64,000 bases of DNA from positions 19,099,432 through 19,163,431 of the forward strand of contig OY997592.1 of the NCBI GenBank assembly GCA_963921825.1. Direction: 5' to 3'. This document shows, piece after piece, positions 1 through 11,493 of the stretch. This stretch comes from Erodium maritimum. Its lineage: Eukaryota > Streptophyta > Magnoliopsida > Geraniales > Geraniaceae. The position numbers were made by a program, and so were the translations under genes. How positions within the stretch are numbered: position 1 is the stretch's first letter; each line of letters opens with the position of its first letter. The notes beneath the pieces were generated by a model. It did not search any database and was not told where the DNA came from. It saw only the letters and a list, made by a program, of their open reading frames with translations.

Positions 1-300
1 GACACTTGGGTGTCGTGGGTTAAGTAGGTTATCGAATATTAGAAATGCATGTGACACTTGGGGTGTCGTGGGTTAAGTAGGTTATCGAAGATTGGAAATG
101 CATGTGACACTTAGTAGTGTCGTAGGAGCAGAGAACTTATCGATGTTAGAATTACTGGAGGCATATGACCAAGCCCGGAGGTTGATTGTGAACTTATCGA
201 TATTAGGAGTACTGGAGGCATATGACCATGCCCGGAGGTTGATTGTGAAACTGTTGATATTAGAACTGCTGGAGGCATTGGTTATGCCCGGAGGTTGTTT
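1..300 (+). repeat. two short tandem repeat arrays in the LTR
   Basis: A unit of about 52 bp containing GACACTTGGGTGTCGTGG recurs near 1, 53 and 104. It is followed by about three copies of a ~57 bp unit containing CTGGAGGCATATGACC and CCCGGAGGTTG. Both types are also present, in reverse, near 38900-39100 of the minus-strand LTR. Confidence 0.75.
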
Positions 301-1246
301 GTGTAATTTGTGTCTTGGGTGGCCATGAGAGCCCGTGTTTTACTGTAGTGTCTTGGGTTGCCGTGAGTGTCGTGGGGTTGTTGAGCCCGTGAGTTACTGT
401 TGGTGAGTCTCGGGAGGTTGCGAGCGTTCTTTGGCTAGCTTGACCGAGTTCGAGTCTCGGGAATTTGCGAGCGTTCTTTGGCTAGCCTGACCGAGTTCGA
501 GTCTCGGGAGGTTGTGAGCGTTTTTAGGCGATGAGAGAGCAGCTCCCCTTCCGACTAGCTATCGGAAAAGCAGCGCTGTATATATCGCCAACAGGTCGAC
601 CGCCTGGAGCCTGACAGGGATCGGCAAAGCGCGTGGGGCATGCTCGAGCCCAGCCGGTTAGCAACCGGCACTGAGCAGCTGACAGGAGTGCGATCCTTTG
701 TGATCTTGTTTGGTGTGCGATCCTTTGTGATCTTGGGTGTTACGTGGTGGTCTGTCGTGTCTTTGGAGGAGGTCGTCGATCGTTATGTCGGGTCTACCTT
801 ACGAGTCCGGTGTTGAGTCGGTTGAGGAAAGTATCAGTGTGTGGGTGTCGGTCCGGTTACTTGAGTTTGGGGATAGTGATCCCCGACGTTGAGTTGGTGG
901 TTGGTGTTACCGGCATTGTTTGCTAAGTATGTCGTAGTCAGTCTGTTTTTCGTGGTGGTGAGCGAACGCTCACCCCTAGCTGATTTTCCTACAGGTACCG
1001 GTCGCAGGTTGGACTAGGTGAACTTCTGAAGCTTGAAGAGCTAGGAGCGGGATTCTGGGTTTGTTTTGAGTCTAGTGACGGATACCTTGTATTTTGTCCA
1101 CTTGTTGGGACGCATTTTGAGTTGTAAATACTATTTTTATTCACTAAACGACGATTTTAAAGTGTTTATTTAAAACAGGTTTCAATTGTTTTATTGTTTT
1201 AAACGTTCGCGTCCTGAGTTCGGTTTACTGAAATTGGGGCGTGACA
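1..1246 (+). repeat. 3' part of a long LARD-type LTR
   Basis: The segment ends in GGGGCGTGACA, and its last ~60 bases are the reverse complement of the starts of the LTRs at 37314, 37662 and 41014 (TGTCACGCCCC, then AACCGAAC and ACGCGAAC). It is therefore the downstream part of the same long LTR in plus orientation; the upstream part lies before the window. It holds short direct repeats (next entry) and about two copies of a 56-58 bp unit near 313-410 that is amplified in the other copies. No primer-binding site follows base 1246; Athila gag sequence starts at once. It is thus either the end of a solo LTR or of a 3' LTR. The 60-aa and 78-aa open frames here are chance. Confidence 0.8.
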
Positions 1247-2765
1247 CTGGAGGTCTGTAGTTTGCTTTTGTGGCAACCTGTCCTAGCTGAGTATTTATTG
1301 ATTTATAATTATTATCTGCTTCAGCTTGTTTCCTAAGCAGCTCCCTTATTTGTTGATCTTTTTCCTCTAACCGCTTATGTATTTTCCTGTTCTCCTCATC
1401 ATGTATCCTATTCTTCTCCTCCTGTATCTGCAACATTTTTTAAATTAAAGAAGTTGGGTCAGAAGAGGGTTGTTGGTTACATGAATTTTGCTGAGGTTGA
1501 GGATTTCTCTGCTGGTTGCCTTGATTTTGAGGTCTCTGATTGAATCCGGGGGGGGGGGGGGGTGTTGGATTTTGACTTCTTTGATTCTGATCTCCTCCCC
1601 ATTTGAACTCAGGGCGATCCTTCCAACCCTCATTATAAGTATTGGAATAAGGGTCGTACTTCCTCCCTTGGTTGCTGTTGTGATTCACCTAGTTAGCCTC
1701 CTCACAGTCTATTGGATTAGGTTGTGGTGACTGCCCCTGCATGCTTGCCATCATCAGCTTCATTTCTTTTAATTTCTCCATGACTTGATTTATTTCTGCT
1801 GCTGAGTTGACTGAATTGACTGTAGAACCTCCAGGTCCTCTTTCAGAATGCCAAGCATCATTGGACATAATATTCTCTAGAATTTCTTGGCATTCTTGCA
1901 GAGTGTGTTTGGTGAACGAGCCACCAGATGCGGCGTTCAGCTCAGCTTGACTTGGTATGTTTAACCCTTGGTAAAATGTCTGCAGCTGCAACCACAACTC
2001 TTGTCCATGGTGAGGACACTTTCTCATGAGGCCTTGATAACTCGCCCAAGCTTCTGCCAGTGATTCAAAGTTTGATTGAGCAAATTTCTGGATCTTGGCT
2101 CTAAGCTCCTTAGTCTTCCTTGGCGAGTAGAATCTAGCTAGAAACTTTTGTGATAAATCGCTCCATGTTGTAATTGCGTGGTTAGGTAGGCTTGAAATCC
2201 AGTCAGCTGCCTCATCCCTTAAAGTAAACTTGAAGACCCGCAGTTTAGTTGCTTCGTCTGACACTCCATTGTACCTAAAAGTAGCATAAATCTCATTAAA
2301 TTTAGTCAGATGCGTAGCGGGATCGGGATCAGTGTTTGGATTCCCGCTAAATGTATTTTGTTGAAGTAATTGGATGGTAGAGGTTTTAATCTCGAATTGG
2401 TGAGCTGTCACTGGTGGATAGAGAATGCTCTGATGTAGGTTATTAGTATGAGGTGTGCCATAGTCACAGAGATATCTTAATGGCTCCGCGACAGCTAAAG
2501 GATCCTCTTGTTGATTTACTTGGACCACCTCATTATTCTGCTGTCCACCTCCTGCATTCTGCCTAGTGGCATCAGCGACCACATTTTCCATTGTGTCTGA
2601 ATTGACACTTCCCTCACCAAGTTTCTTCTTTAACGCTCTTATCTTCAACTGTCCTGTTTCTCGTAAATCTGTATCACTAAGCAAATCACTTTGAGTGGAT
2701 TTAGATCTTGTGAGCATAAAATAACTTAAGTGACAGACACACGATGAAAGCTGAATGTAAAACAA
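1247..2765 (-). pseudogene. Athila-like Gypsy gag, interrupted
   Basis: One minus-strand frame runs from about 2765 (more likely start at 2714, MLTRSKS) to 1247. It reads as a Gypsy capsid protein: the retrotransposon gag core lies around residues 130-290 and includes LRVFKFTLRDEAADW, TTWSDLSQKFLARF and RKCPHHGQELW, the pattern typical of Athila-group gags. Behind it come a Pro/Gln/Asn-rich stretch and a coiled-coil-like Glu/Lys segment. The frame has a TAG at 1689-1691 and a second stop at about 1440, and it breaks at 1247 where the unrelated LTR starts; protease, RT and integrase are missing. The primer site and LTR lie directly upstream (2824-4174), which fixes the orientation. A run of 12 G at 1550-1561 encodes prolines and could be a slippage site. 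This is a dead fragment. Confidence 0.85.
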
Positions 2766-2823
2766 AAATTAAAAAATGAAATAGTCGAAACACAACTTTT
2801 ATAGAAAGGGTTGGCTCAATTGC

Positions 2824-2841
2824 TCCCCGGCAACGACGCCA
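2824..2841 (-). promoter_or_regulatory. primer-binding site, tRNA-Asp type
   Basis: The minus strand reads TGGCGTCGTTGCCGGGGA. This differs by one base from the complement of the 3' end of plant tRNA-Asp, the primer used by Athila-type elements. It lies just inside the LTR and about 110 bases upstream of the likely gag start. Confidence 0.8.
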
Positions 2842-2847
2842 TTAACT

Positions 2848-4174
2848 TGACGCCCTGTGGTTTTAGCACTAGAAAAGGACACGACAAGCGTACCGGTCGT
2901 CAAGTAGTATTTCAGCAGTTTTAGTTCCGAGTTATCGAACCCAAAGGAGCACGAGTCAAGCACGTTCTATCTCAAAGTCGTTGTCAAGCTATTTCGATTA
3001 AATGATGGATTTGTTTTAAAACATGAAAAGTAAACAATAAGCGAAATGACAGTGAACCAGTACTCACAAAGATTAGAAGAGTTTTAATTCAGAGAAAAAG
3101 TAATCTAAGGTTGTGGGTTCATAGATACCGTTTCCAATGCATTTAAATGACGATGAACATTGTGAAATTGTTATGATTTTAGGGGCAACGAATCATCTCT
3201 CAAACTAGTCCTAACTCCTCACGTTGTTTCGGACCGTAATGGAATCTAACCACCCAGCTCTCACGAATCAGGATGTAGGGAGACCCAAAGCATTACGTTC
3301 TTTGATAATTTCTAACTTTCGGTTTGAACCCTATGGTTATTGCAATCGTGTTAACCTAGCTATCACTAGTCTAGATTTAAACCCAATTTGTATAAGATTT
3401 CTGACCTAATTGCAACCCACCTCTCACGAGTGTCAGATTGCAATTCCCACCTTCTATCAAGCCTACCCGGGAGATAGAGCATTAAGCTTAAATCAAATAC
3501 AAACCATAAATCAAATCATTCAAGACAATACCCATTCATACATTCAAGACATTGGAACGTAAATCTCTACTCCCCTATAACCCTAGATTATGGGGTTTTA
3601 GTTACTCATGAGCAAGGAAGAAGAAGATGTCATTGATGAACATAAACAAAGCTTCATAATTGAATAAAGTAGAGAAATACAATACCCAATATAGATTACA
3701 ATGATGTTCTTCCAAGTCGAAATCCTCTCCCTTAGCTTGCTCTCAACTCTCATCTCTTCTGAACTCTAAAAAATACAAGTTAGATCTATTGGGAGGATGA
3801 TTTTAGGGTTAAAAAGGGTAAAACTCGAGTCTGAAACAAATTTGGGAAACAGGCATGCGCGCGTGTCACGGCTCCGTGATGCTGTCCGTCACGGCCACCG
3901 TCACGGATCCGTGACGGATTAGAGCGTTTTGGCGAATTTGTGTCTTCATCACGGATCCGTGACCCTACATGTGACGGTTTATGTCACGGATCCGTGATGC
4001 CCTGCTTTGTTCCACCATCTTGACTGCTGCTTCCGAATTTCTTCCCTTTTTATGTGTTTTCGCTCGTATTCCATGATATACCCTGTGAAACATGAAAAAC
4101 GCTAGAAACGAGCAAAACATAAGAGAGTGAGACAATAATGGGCTATAATCAACAATAAAATCCCTCTAAATGTG
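2848..4174 (-). repeat. 5' LTR of the Athila-like element
   Basis: In element orientation (minus) it starts TGCCACATTTAGAGGG and ends GGGCGTCA, giving TG...CA ends next to the primer site. The length of about 1.33 kb fits Athila LTRs. The outer boundary at 4174 is inferred from the TG start alone; no second LTR is in the window, so no target duplication can be checked. The plus strand abuts DUF4283 sequence at 4186, so the element appears to have landed in or next to it. Small open frames inside are chance. Confidence 0.7.
3866..3997. repeat. palindromic TCACGGATCCGTGA repeats
   Basis: The perfect 14-base palindrome TCACGGATCCGTGA occurs at 3901-3914, 3949-3962 and 3984-3997. A one-base variant with GGCTCC in the middle is at 3866-3879, with further half-sites CGTCACGG between. 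All lie within the Athila LTR. Confidence 0.9.
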
Positions 4175-4185
4175 GCATTTTAATG

Positions 4186-4720
4186 CTAAGATGCGTCCGC
4201 ATCCCCCACATAAACCCTAGCCGGATCCAGGGTGAGGGAGGTTAGAAAAACATATACCGGTGTGTCCCATGGTCCTTGTGGGGCCCTCCAAGCAATATTG
4301 AGGAGGCGATCCACATCCAGCTGTTTTGGCACCCGGATGGACCCATCGTACCAGATTTCCTCCCGGCCAATACCAAGCAGATAGGCCGTACAATCTGTCT
4401 TACGGTGTGTCAATCTACCACATCGAGTACAGAAACCAGGTAGACGTTCATATTGTAACCACATCAAGAGGGTATGAGCATGACCTAGGAATCGAAAACG
4501 AATACATCTCCTCAACGGGTGGCCCACATCCAGTCCGACCCTCATCCATAGAAAATCTTCCGATCAACGAACAATCGTAATGGGGGAAGTAGTTACCTGA
4601 TTTCCCAAGAGCGAGGAAAGAAGAGCACGACCCGAGGCGTTTCGGGCATCCCTTGGGACATCTCATACTCGGACCCCGATCTCCAAACACCCGAAATGGA
4701 TGTCCTCGGGTTGCATGTAG
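4186..4720 (-). pseudogene. DUF4283/zinc-knuckle fragment, C-terminal half
   Basis: Reading leftward, one frame gives RVGLDVGHPLRRC, then YERLPGFCTRCGRLTHRKTDC. That is the DUF4283 C-terminal strand followed by a CX2CX4HX4C zinc knuckle (zf-CCHC_4), the usual layout of plant LINE ORF1-like proteins. About 60 more residues follow before a stop near 4186, next to the Athila LTR. Upstream, toward 4720, the frame is broken. The Copia element starts at 4721, and a matching N-terminal DUF4283 piece reappears at its far side (14303-14990). I infer one retroposon-derived gene split by the Copia insertion, with some sequence lost. The protein family binds nucleic acid; this copy is not functional. Confidence 0.75.
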
Positions 4721-6408
4721 TGTTAGTCTTAGTGCCCGTATTTCAATCCTAAATGTCCAAATGTATATATCATCGTTAGCAATAAAATTAAAGCGGCTTT
4801 ATATTACTTATGTGTTGGAGTAATATATCGATGTGTGCTCTGATCTATGCCCACCATGCGAATAGAACCATAGATCGAGATAGATCACACTCGATGGGTC
4901 CCTAGTCAACAAAGCTTCACTAGAAGCGACTAGTATGAAAGATGGCTCTTTATGGCTTACGTTCTGTTAGTCATTGGAATGAGATTCCGGAGTCTGATCA
5001 TAGATATCATGTGGGACATGATATTGGACGACCCGCCCTGAATATGTGCCATAGATTAAGTCATGAACATATTCAGTGTTGTAGCTTGTCATGTATCCTT
5101 AGACCAAGGAGTCTTTGTGATCGCTATGTAGTCAACAATTGAGTTTGACCTGAGCCTAACGTTGTCCGTAACAGGGCTTCCATAACGGCCAGGATTGGCT
5201 TGGGGACGGGCTACATGAGTGACACGAAAGACGGCTAAGGGATTTATCCCTCATACTAAGGTATGGGAAAGATATCGGTTCTCGGCCACTTGATCGAGAG
5301 TGACTGGAAGAATAGCATGGCCATGCACATGATACTGGGTATCATATCTTCAGTCATCTCACATATCAAGGAACGGTGATTGAGAATAATAAGGATGACG
5401 GCTCTATGCCTTATCTCAATCAGGATATCGGAGATAAAAGGATAATGACAGGGACGACGGAAAGGTTAGAATCGACAGGGTCGATTCGTTATGTAGTGTC
5501 AGGCAATACTAAAGTCTCGTTAGTTGCCACTTAAATAGGATCAAGTAAAATGGGATTTTACGTTGATCTATTGACATGCATAAACCTAAGGGTTACACCG
5601 GAGGATGAAACTCATTGACACATTTATGGAGAATGGCCAAAAGGGAGTTGTCTCGGGACATGACCAAAACTGGGTTTTGGGTCATGTGCCCGTAAGTGAA
5701 TAGGACTTTACGGATCGAGACAAGGCTTGGAGTCTTGGGATTGATTGCGTCGGATAATGTTGGACATTTCCGGTATGGAAGGCTTGGAGGCGATGAGCGA
5801 ATCACGGGACCTCGTTGGAAATGGCCACGGGCCATGTTCCAAGAGGCCCATGAAAGGCCCATGCAACCAAGGCCCATGGAACTAATTAATCAAGTCTTGA
5901 TTAATTAGTACTAAGTAAGCAAGACAAGGATTAAGGTGTTGGTGATTCACCACCTAACCCAATCTTGTCTTGCCATACTTTGTCCTATTTATTCCTTACT
6001 TGACACCATACTTGTCCCATGCCTTTAGTTGGACAAGTATGGGTTTTGTTATGTTTAAGTCATCTTTTTTCAACATAACAAACACAAGACAAGAATAGGA
6101 AACACAACTTCTCTCTCCCTTCCCTTGCAATTTCGGGTTTGGCAAGCTCCCACCTCCAGTTTTGTGTTCTTGAGTCCTCAAAGAGAAGAACTACGTGGCT
6201 TTGATTCCCATGTGGATACGTAGGCGTCTTGGAGACTCAAGCCAATCATTCGTTACCCGGTGTTCTTGTTTTGGTAAGAACTAGTGCTGAATTTTTCTCT
6301 TGTGAATCCATTCTTTGTTAGTTGTTTCATGGTTTTAATCGTCTCTTGGTTTTCCTTGATTTTCCGCTGCGAGTTGGTTCATCTCCAACCCTACCTCGAG
6401 ACCCAACA
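4721..6408 (+). repeat. Copia-1 5' LTR
   Basis: The 1688-bp LTR starts TGTTAGTCTTAGTGCCC and ends CGAGACCCAACA, followed by a primer-binding site. It is nearly identical to 11494-13181: by eye I find about five substitutions (for example cccgtaTttc/cccgtaGttc and cctaaCgttg/cctaaTgttg). Short open frames in it occur identically in both LTR copies and are not genes. Confidence 0.95.
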
Positions 6409-6409
6409 G

Positions 6410-6422
6410 TGGTATCAGAGCC
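6410..6422 (+). promoter_or_regulatory. primer-binding site, initiator tRNA-Met type
   Basis: TGGTATCAGAGCC, complementary to the 3' end of plant initiator tRNA-Met, lies one base past the LTR end. A second copy follows the other LTR at 13183-13195. Confidence 0.95.
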
Positions 6423-7964
6423 GTGCTACCTTCGGGATTCACAAGACGGTGTTCAAAGTTTCGGTTTTGCTTGAAAGTTTCGTTTTTGGCGTGTTGTTTT
6501 GCTAAATTGTTTGATAACATGTTTTAAATACTTGTTTATGGATTTAATGCATGTAAAATGAAATTTTGAAAATTATTTCAAATCTGGAAATTTTGAAAAA
6601 AATTTGATTTTTCGGGTCTCGGGAGCGGGACTCTCGGGGAGCCGAAACCGGGACCGAACGGGGCTCCGTTGGACGGAGCTAGGCCAAGCATGACCTTTGG
6701 ATGGTTGATATGCCAAGGCTAAACCGTTTTGTTAGTTATGACGAGTTTGGAACCGTCATGACGAACTCGAAGATCAAATGTTCAAAAGTTTCATTTTTGA
6801 ACGGTTTCGATAAACCGAGAATCAAAAAATTTCGAAACTTGGCTATTAATTAAAACCGGAAAATCACATGATGTTTGATAACATGCTTGTTTGATAACAC
6901 GATGTGTGATGTGATGTTGGCATGGTGTACATAATAGCCCCGAGCTCAATTTAATTATTTATCGCTTTTCACGGCCTGCGAGCCGTTAGTGTTAGCGTGT
7001 AATTATTCTTTCAAGGTGTGGTCGTCGAACCACTTGTTTGTAATATTTATTTATTCCCGACCTGCGAGTCGTGTATTAAATTGTAATATTTTACTCAAGA
7101 CGAAGAAAGGGCGAAAAGGTCATTTGGTGGCTTTTCGGGTGTTGGCATCGGCTTGGAGTCGGTGGAGCTCAAGAAGCTAGTGGGAGTTAGTTTAGGGGGC
7201 TATTATGTGCACATTTATCGCTTTATGCTTGGTTTAGTTTATGCATGATTAAATCTATGTGTTTTAGAATTGCATGCTTAACTTTATTTACCGAGCATAT
7301 CACCTCACATGCAAAGATAAAATTGGAATTTTAATCCTTGTGTGTGAGCCCTTAGAATCGTCATTACATTGGATGTAGTTGACGGGTTCAAAGGAAGAAT
7401 TACATTGGATGTAATTTGAGGCATCATTGCATTTGGAATGTAGTTGATGTGCTCATCGCATCTAGGATGTGCCAAAGTTTTGAACACAACTGGACAAGTA
7501 AAAGCGGGTCATGTCCGATACCTCCCAATCATCAACACCTTACTACCTCCCCGTCCTATGGTTGTCGTGCGCATTAGCAGAGCATCCATGGGGAAGCGGG
7601 GTAGTAGGTTTGGACGACATATGTGGGTGTCTTGCGCATTAGCGGAGCACCTACATAGTGACGAGCCATAGTTGAAAATTGGTGGACCCGACTACGATTC
7701 TCGGCCTGAGGTTGAGCTAGGGTAACAGATAGGGTAAGTCTTGTACATAAGTACATACCCTAGCCAAGAGTCACATTGGATGTGATTGGATGGAGTCCTA
7801 CCTACATAGCTCGATTAAGTGGTGAGCATTAGTTCAGCTTAATCGAGTGAATCAAGGATCTTGGTTTCAGATTCTAAAGGTTTAGAATTGATTGTTGGTG
7901 TTTAAGCTTGATCTTCATAAAATTTATTCAGTTTACTGATTGAATTTTATCTGTTGTAGATCAA
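6423..7964 (+). other. Copia-1 untranslated leader
   Basis: This stretch of about 1.5 kb lies between the primer site and gag and has no convincing coding frame. Its first 1.1 kb (to 7528) is repeated almost exactly at 13182-14302. Confidence 0.8.
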
Positions 7965-8673
7965 ATGGCAAATTCAGCGAACATTAATAGTTTGTCATTA
8001 AAAACCATTCTTGACAGGGTCAAGCTAAATGGGACAAACTATTTGGACTGGTACAGAATTTTGAGGATAGTCCTCAAGTCTGAACGCAAAGAATATGTCC
8101 TTGACAAGGCTGTCTCTAAGACTATATCAGAGTTACATGAAGTGTCATCAGCTGCTGAAAAGAATATCTCAGGGATCTGGGATCCAAGGATATTCTGATG
8201 GTCAACAAGGGAATTGGAAGTGGCAAGGGCTGGGCCCATGCGCACTTGGCAGGAAAGATGAGACACCTGAGAATGTCTGCTTCTACTGCCAACAGCCTGG
8301 TCATTGGAACCGGGATTACAGGAAGTTCACGGCTGATCTGAAGAAGGGCAGTGGGACTGCGCCTTCATCAAATAGCCTGGATGATCTGAAGAAGGGCAGT
8401 AGGACTGCGCCTTCATCAGGAAACCTGGATGATCTAAGGAAGGGCGGTGGGATCGTGCCTTCATTCGGTATTAACTCTATAGAGCTACATCTCTCTACTT
8501 CCAAAGATTCATGGGTATTAGATACCATGACTGAATCTCACACATGCACTAATATATGGTGGCTGAAAGTAGGAGAGATTTGGAAAGCACGAAATGGACC
8601 TCAGAGTTGTGGCAACTGCTGTAGGATCCATGAGTCTTGCTTTGCCAAGAGGCCTTGTCTTAGTATTGTATAA
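7965..8673 (+). pseudogene. Copia-1 gag, internally deleted
   Basis: The frame starts MANSANINSLSLKTILD at 7965 with the Copia gag signature NGTNYLDWYRILRIVLKS. After about 70 residues it jumps, with a frame change, straight to the zinc-knuckle region, so most of the central gag domain is deleted. The knuckle reads CFYCQQPGHWNRDY; the fourth ligand Cys is Tyr. Three direct copies of a DDLKKGS-type unit of about 20 residues follow. A normal gag of this group has roughly 250-300 residues before the knuckle, so this protein could not build particles. Confidence 0.85.
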
Positions 8674-9850
8674 TGTATATTGCATACCTACTTTTAGTAG
8701 GAATATTATATCTGTATCCGTGTTTGACAAGGAATGATATAATGTTAATATTGGAAATAGAGTTTTCAATGTTCTATGCAATGATATGTTTTATACCAGT
8801 ACTGACATGGTTGGAGGATTGTACATATTAGATATGGGTAACAATGCCTCAAGTTCTATATATTCCGTTAATACCAAGAGGTCTAAATCCAACGATTTAA
8901 ACCTAACTCTGTTATGGTACTGTCATTTGGGTCGCATAAACAAGAAGCGCCTATCAGCACTTCAGAAGTGCGGGCTTTCAGGTTCATTCGAATTCCATTC
9001 GATCGATAGGTGCAAGGTTTGTTTGATGGGAAAAATGACTAAAGTGCCCTTTATCGATCGCGATGAAAGGGCGGGTGAATTATTGGGGCTGATACACTCG
9101 AATGTGTGTAGACCAATAAGTTCACTTGCCAGGAGGGGTTTTAGCTACTTTATCACATTTACTGATGATTACAATAAATATGGTTATGTCTATTCGGTGA
9201 GACATAAGTCTGAAGCTTTTGATAAATTCAAAGAGTTTAAGACTATAGTAGAAAACCATCTCGACAAAGGTATTAAGGCACTTCGATTGGATCGAGGTGG
9301 AAAATACTTGACCACGGAGTTATTTGATCATCTAAAAGAGAATGGGATCCTTTTGGAATGGACTCCTCCTAGGTTACTGTAGTTGAAAGGTGTAGCCAAA
9401 CGGAGAAATCGGACATTGTTAGACAATGGTCTGTTCCATGATTAGTTGGACTGATCTCCCAATCTCTTTTAGGGGTTTTGCTCTAGAGACGACCGCATTC
9501 ATAGTGAATCGGGCTTCGACGAATGGTGTGGAAGGGACACCATTTTAAAAATGGTACGGGATGATGCCCGCTTTGTCCTTCCTAAAGATTTGTGGTTGCG
9601 AGGCTTATGTGAAACATTTGGTTTCGACTAAGCTCGAACCAAGATCTGAGATATGCACCTTCGTGTGGTATCCCAAAGCAACAAGGGGATACTATTTCTA
9701 CAATCCCAGTGAGAACATGGTGTTCGTCGCTTGGGGTGGGGTCTTTATGGAAAAGAAGTTTTGTTTCCAAAGACGTCATTGGGAGGACTGTGCATCTCGA
9801 AGAAATTCAGGATGGTACAGATCTGTCTAAACCAATTGGCAACCCAGTAG
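8490..9850 (+). pseudogene. Copia-1 protease and integrase, decayed
   Basis: A protease remnant (SWVLDTMTESHTCTN) keeps only the outline of the DTGA site. From 8786 the pre-integrase zinc region is readable (LWYCHLGRINKKRL ... CKVCLMGKMTK), then the integrase core. The first catalytic Asp region reads LIHSNVCRP (Asp to Asn), and the second region reads LRLDRGGKYL. The frame breaks near 9382 and resumes through VAKRRNRTLLD and an intact-looking C-terminal part at 9561-9830 (KICGCEAYVKHLVSTKLEPRS). With catalytic changes and at least two frameshifts, no active enzyme can be made. Order and strand agree with gag upstream and RT downstream. Confidence 0.9.
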
Positions 9851-9918
9851 AAAGGAGCCAGAGATTGTCGTAGAGTAAGAACCAATTCCTGTTACAATTC
9901 CGGAAGGTCCAAGGCGAT

Positions 9919-11342
9919 TTGAAAGGATCAATCTTCCACCTCCAAGATATGGTATCCGGAGGTGACAATGAAGTCATGGTGGATCACGATGATCCAGCCA
10001 CCTTTCAGGAAGTCGTGGATGGGCCCAACTCCGAGTTATGGCTGGGAGCCATGAGGGAGGAAATGCAATCCATGTCGGACAACCGAGTCTGGGAACCGGT
10101 TGATCCCATCAATGGTTTGAGGACCATAGGATGCAAATGGATCTTCAAGGTGAAGATGGACATGGACGGCAACCCTCTGACCTACAAAGCTCAACTGGTG
10201 GCGAAAGGTTATAGGCAGATCCAATGGATTGACTATGAGGAAACCTTCTCCTTAGTGGCTATGGTCAAAATCGATCCAAATTCTTCTTGACATAACTGCG
10301 TATCATAATTACGAGATATGGCAAGTGGATGTCAAAACCGCTTTCCTAAATGGAAATTTGACTGAGTACGTTTGTATGTCTCGACCCAAAGGTTTTGACG
10401 ATCCGAAGAATAAAGGAAAGATTTATAAGTTGTTGAAATCCATTTATGGATTGAAACGAACTTCTCGGAGTTGGATCCTTCGTTTTGATGAAGCTGTAAT
10501 TGGATTTGGCTTAATCAAGAACGAGGATGAATCTTGCGTTTATAAGAAGGCTAGTGGGAGCAATATTACCTTTCTGGTTCTCATTGAAAACGACATCCCA
10601 ACCTTGCACGAGACTAAAGCTTGGTTGAGGAAGTGTTTTTCAATAAAGGACTTAGGCGATGCTTCTCATATCTTAAGGATTAAGATATGTAGAGATCACA
10701 CCGAGAGGGTCTTGGATTTAAGTCAGGGAACCTATGTGAACAAGGCATTGAGTAGGTTCTTAATGCTCGATTCAAAGAAAGGACTCTTACCCACTAGTCA
10801 TGGCATTCATCTCAGCAAGACTCAGTGTCCTAAGACACCTGATGAGTTGAAAAGGATGATGAGAATCCTATGCGCCTGGGGGCAGGATCGATCATATATG
10901 CCATGACATGTATGAGACCAGACGTCTCGTAAGCCTTATGTTGTACCAGTAGACATCATTCTAACCCGGGGGAAAGATGATGCTGAACTAGTCGTCGAAG
11001 GATGAGTAGACGCTAGTTTTCCAAGACAAATCCAGATGACTTTAGAAGTCAATCAGGATATGTGTTTACGCTGAATGGCAGAGCTTTAGCTGGGAAAGCG
11101 TAAAGCAAGATACCATTGCCGATTCTACGACAGAGGCCAAGTACATGGATGCTGCAGAGGCAGCTAAGGAGGCTATGTGGATTTGGAAATTCATGGCAGG
11201 GCTGGGTGTAATTAAAAACCCATCCAGTCCGGTGAATCCATTTTGCGACAACACAAGGGCCATTGCGCAAGCTAAAAGCCTAGATCGCATAACAAATCCA
11301 AACATGTACTGCGGCGTAACCACCTCATCAGATAAATACTGA
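9919..11342 (+). pseudogene. Copia-1 reverse transcriptase and RNase H, decayed
   Basis: The Copia RT (RVT_2) starts at SELWLGAMREEMQSM (about 10030) with IGCKWIFKVKMDMDG. The frame shifts near 10285 and continues from 10325 with VKTAFLNGNLTEYV and KSIYGLKRTSRSW. Where YVDD should stand the sequence reads LVLIENDIPT: the catalytic Asp pair is gone. RNase H follows in pieces: DSTTEAKYMDAAEAAKEAMW near 11130 and FCDNTRAIAQAKS to 11342. The enzyme is dead, although the flanking LTRs are almost identical. Confidence 0.9.
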
Positions 11343-11482
11343 ACTGAGGTGAAGTGAAGATAACCGATATTGCAACAGATGATAACATAGCCAACCCTTT
11401 GACTAAGGCAGTGTCACTGCCTGAAAATGTTAGACATGTAAAGTCGATGGGGACATATTGGAGTTTAGATTGGAACTAGGGC

Positions 11483-11493
11483 AAGTGGGAGAT
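11483..11493 (+). promoter_or_regulatory. Copia-1 polypurine tract
   Basis: AAGTGGGAGAT directly precedes the 3' LTR, the standard position and sequence type for the Copia plus-strand primer. Confidence 0.85.

Noticed and set aside
7965..11342. Copia-1 as an active autonomous element, suggested by near-identical LTRs
   Set aside because: Gag is deleted, the integrase Asp is changed and the RT YVDD box is missing.
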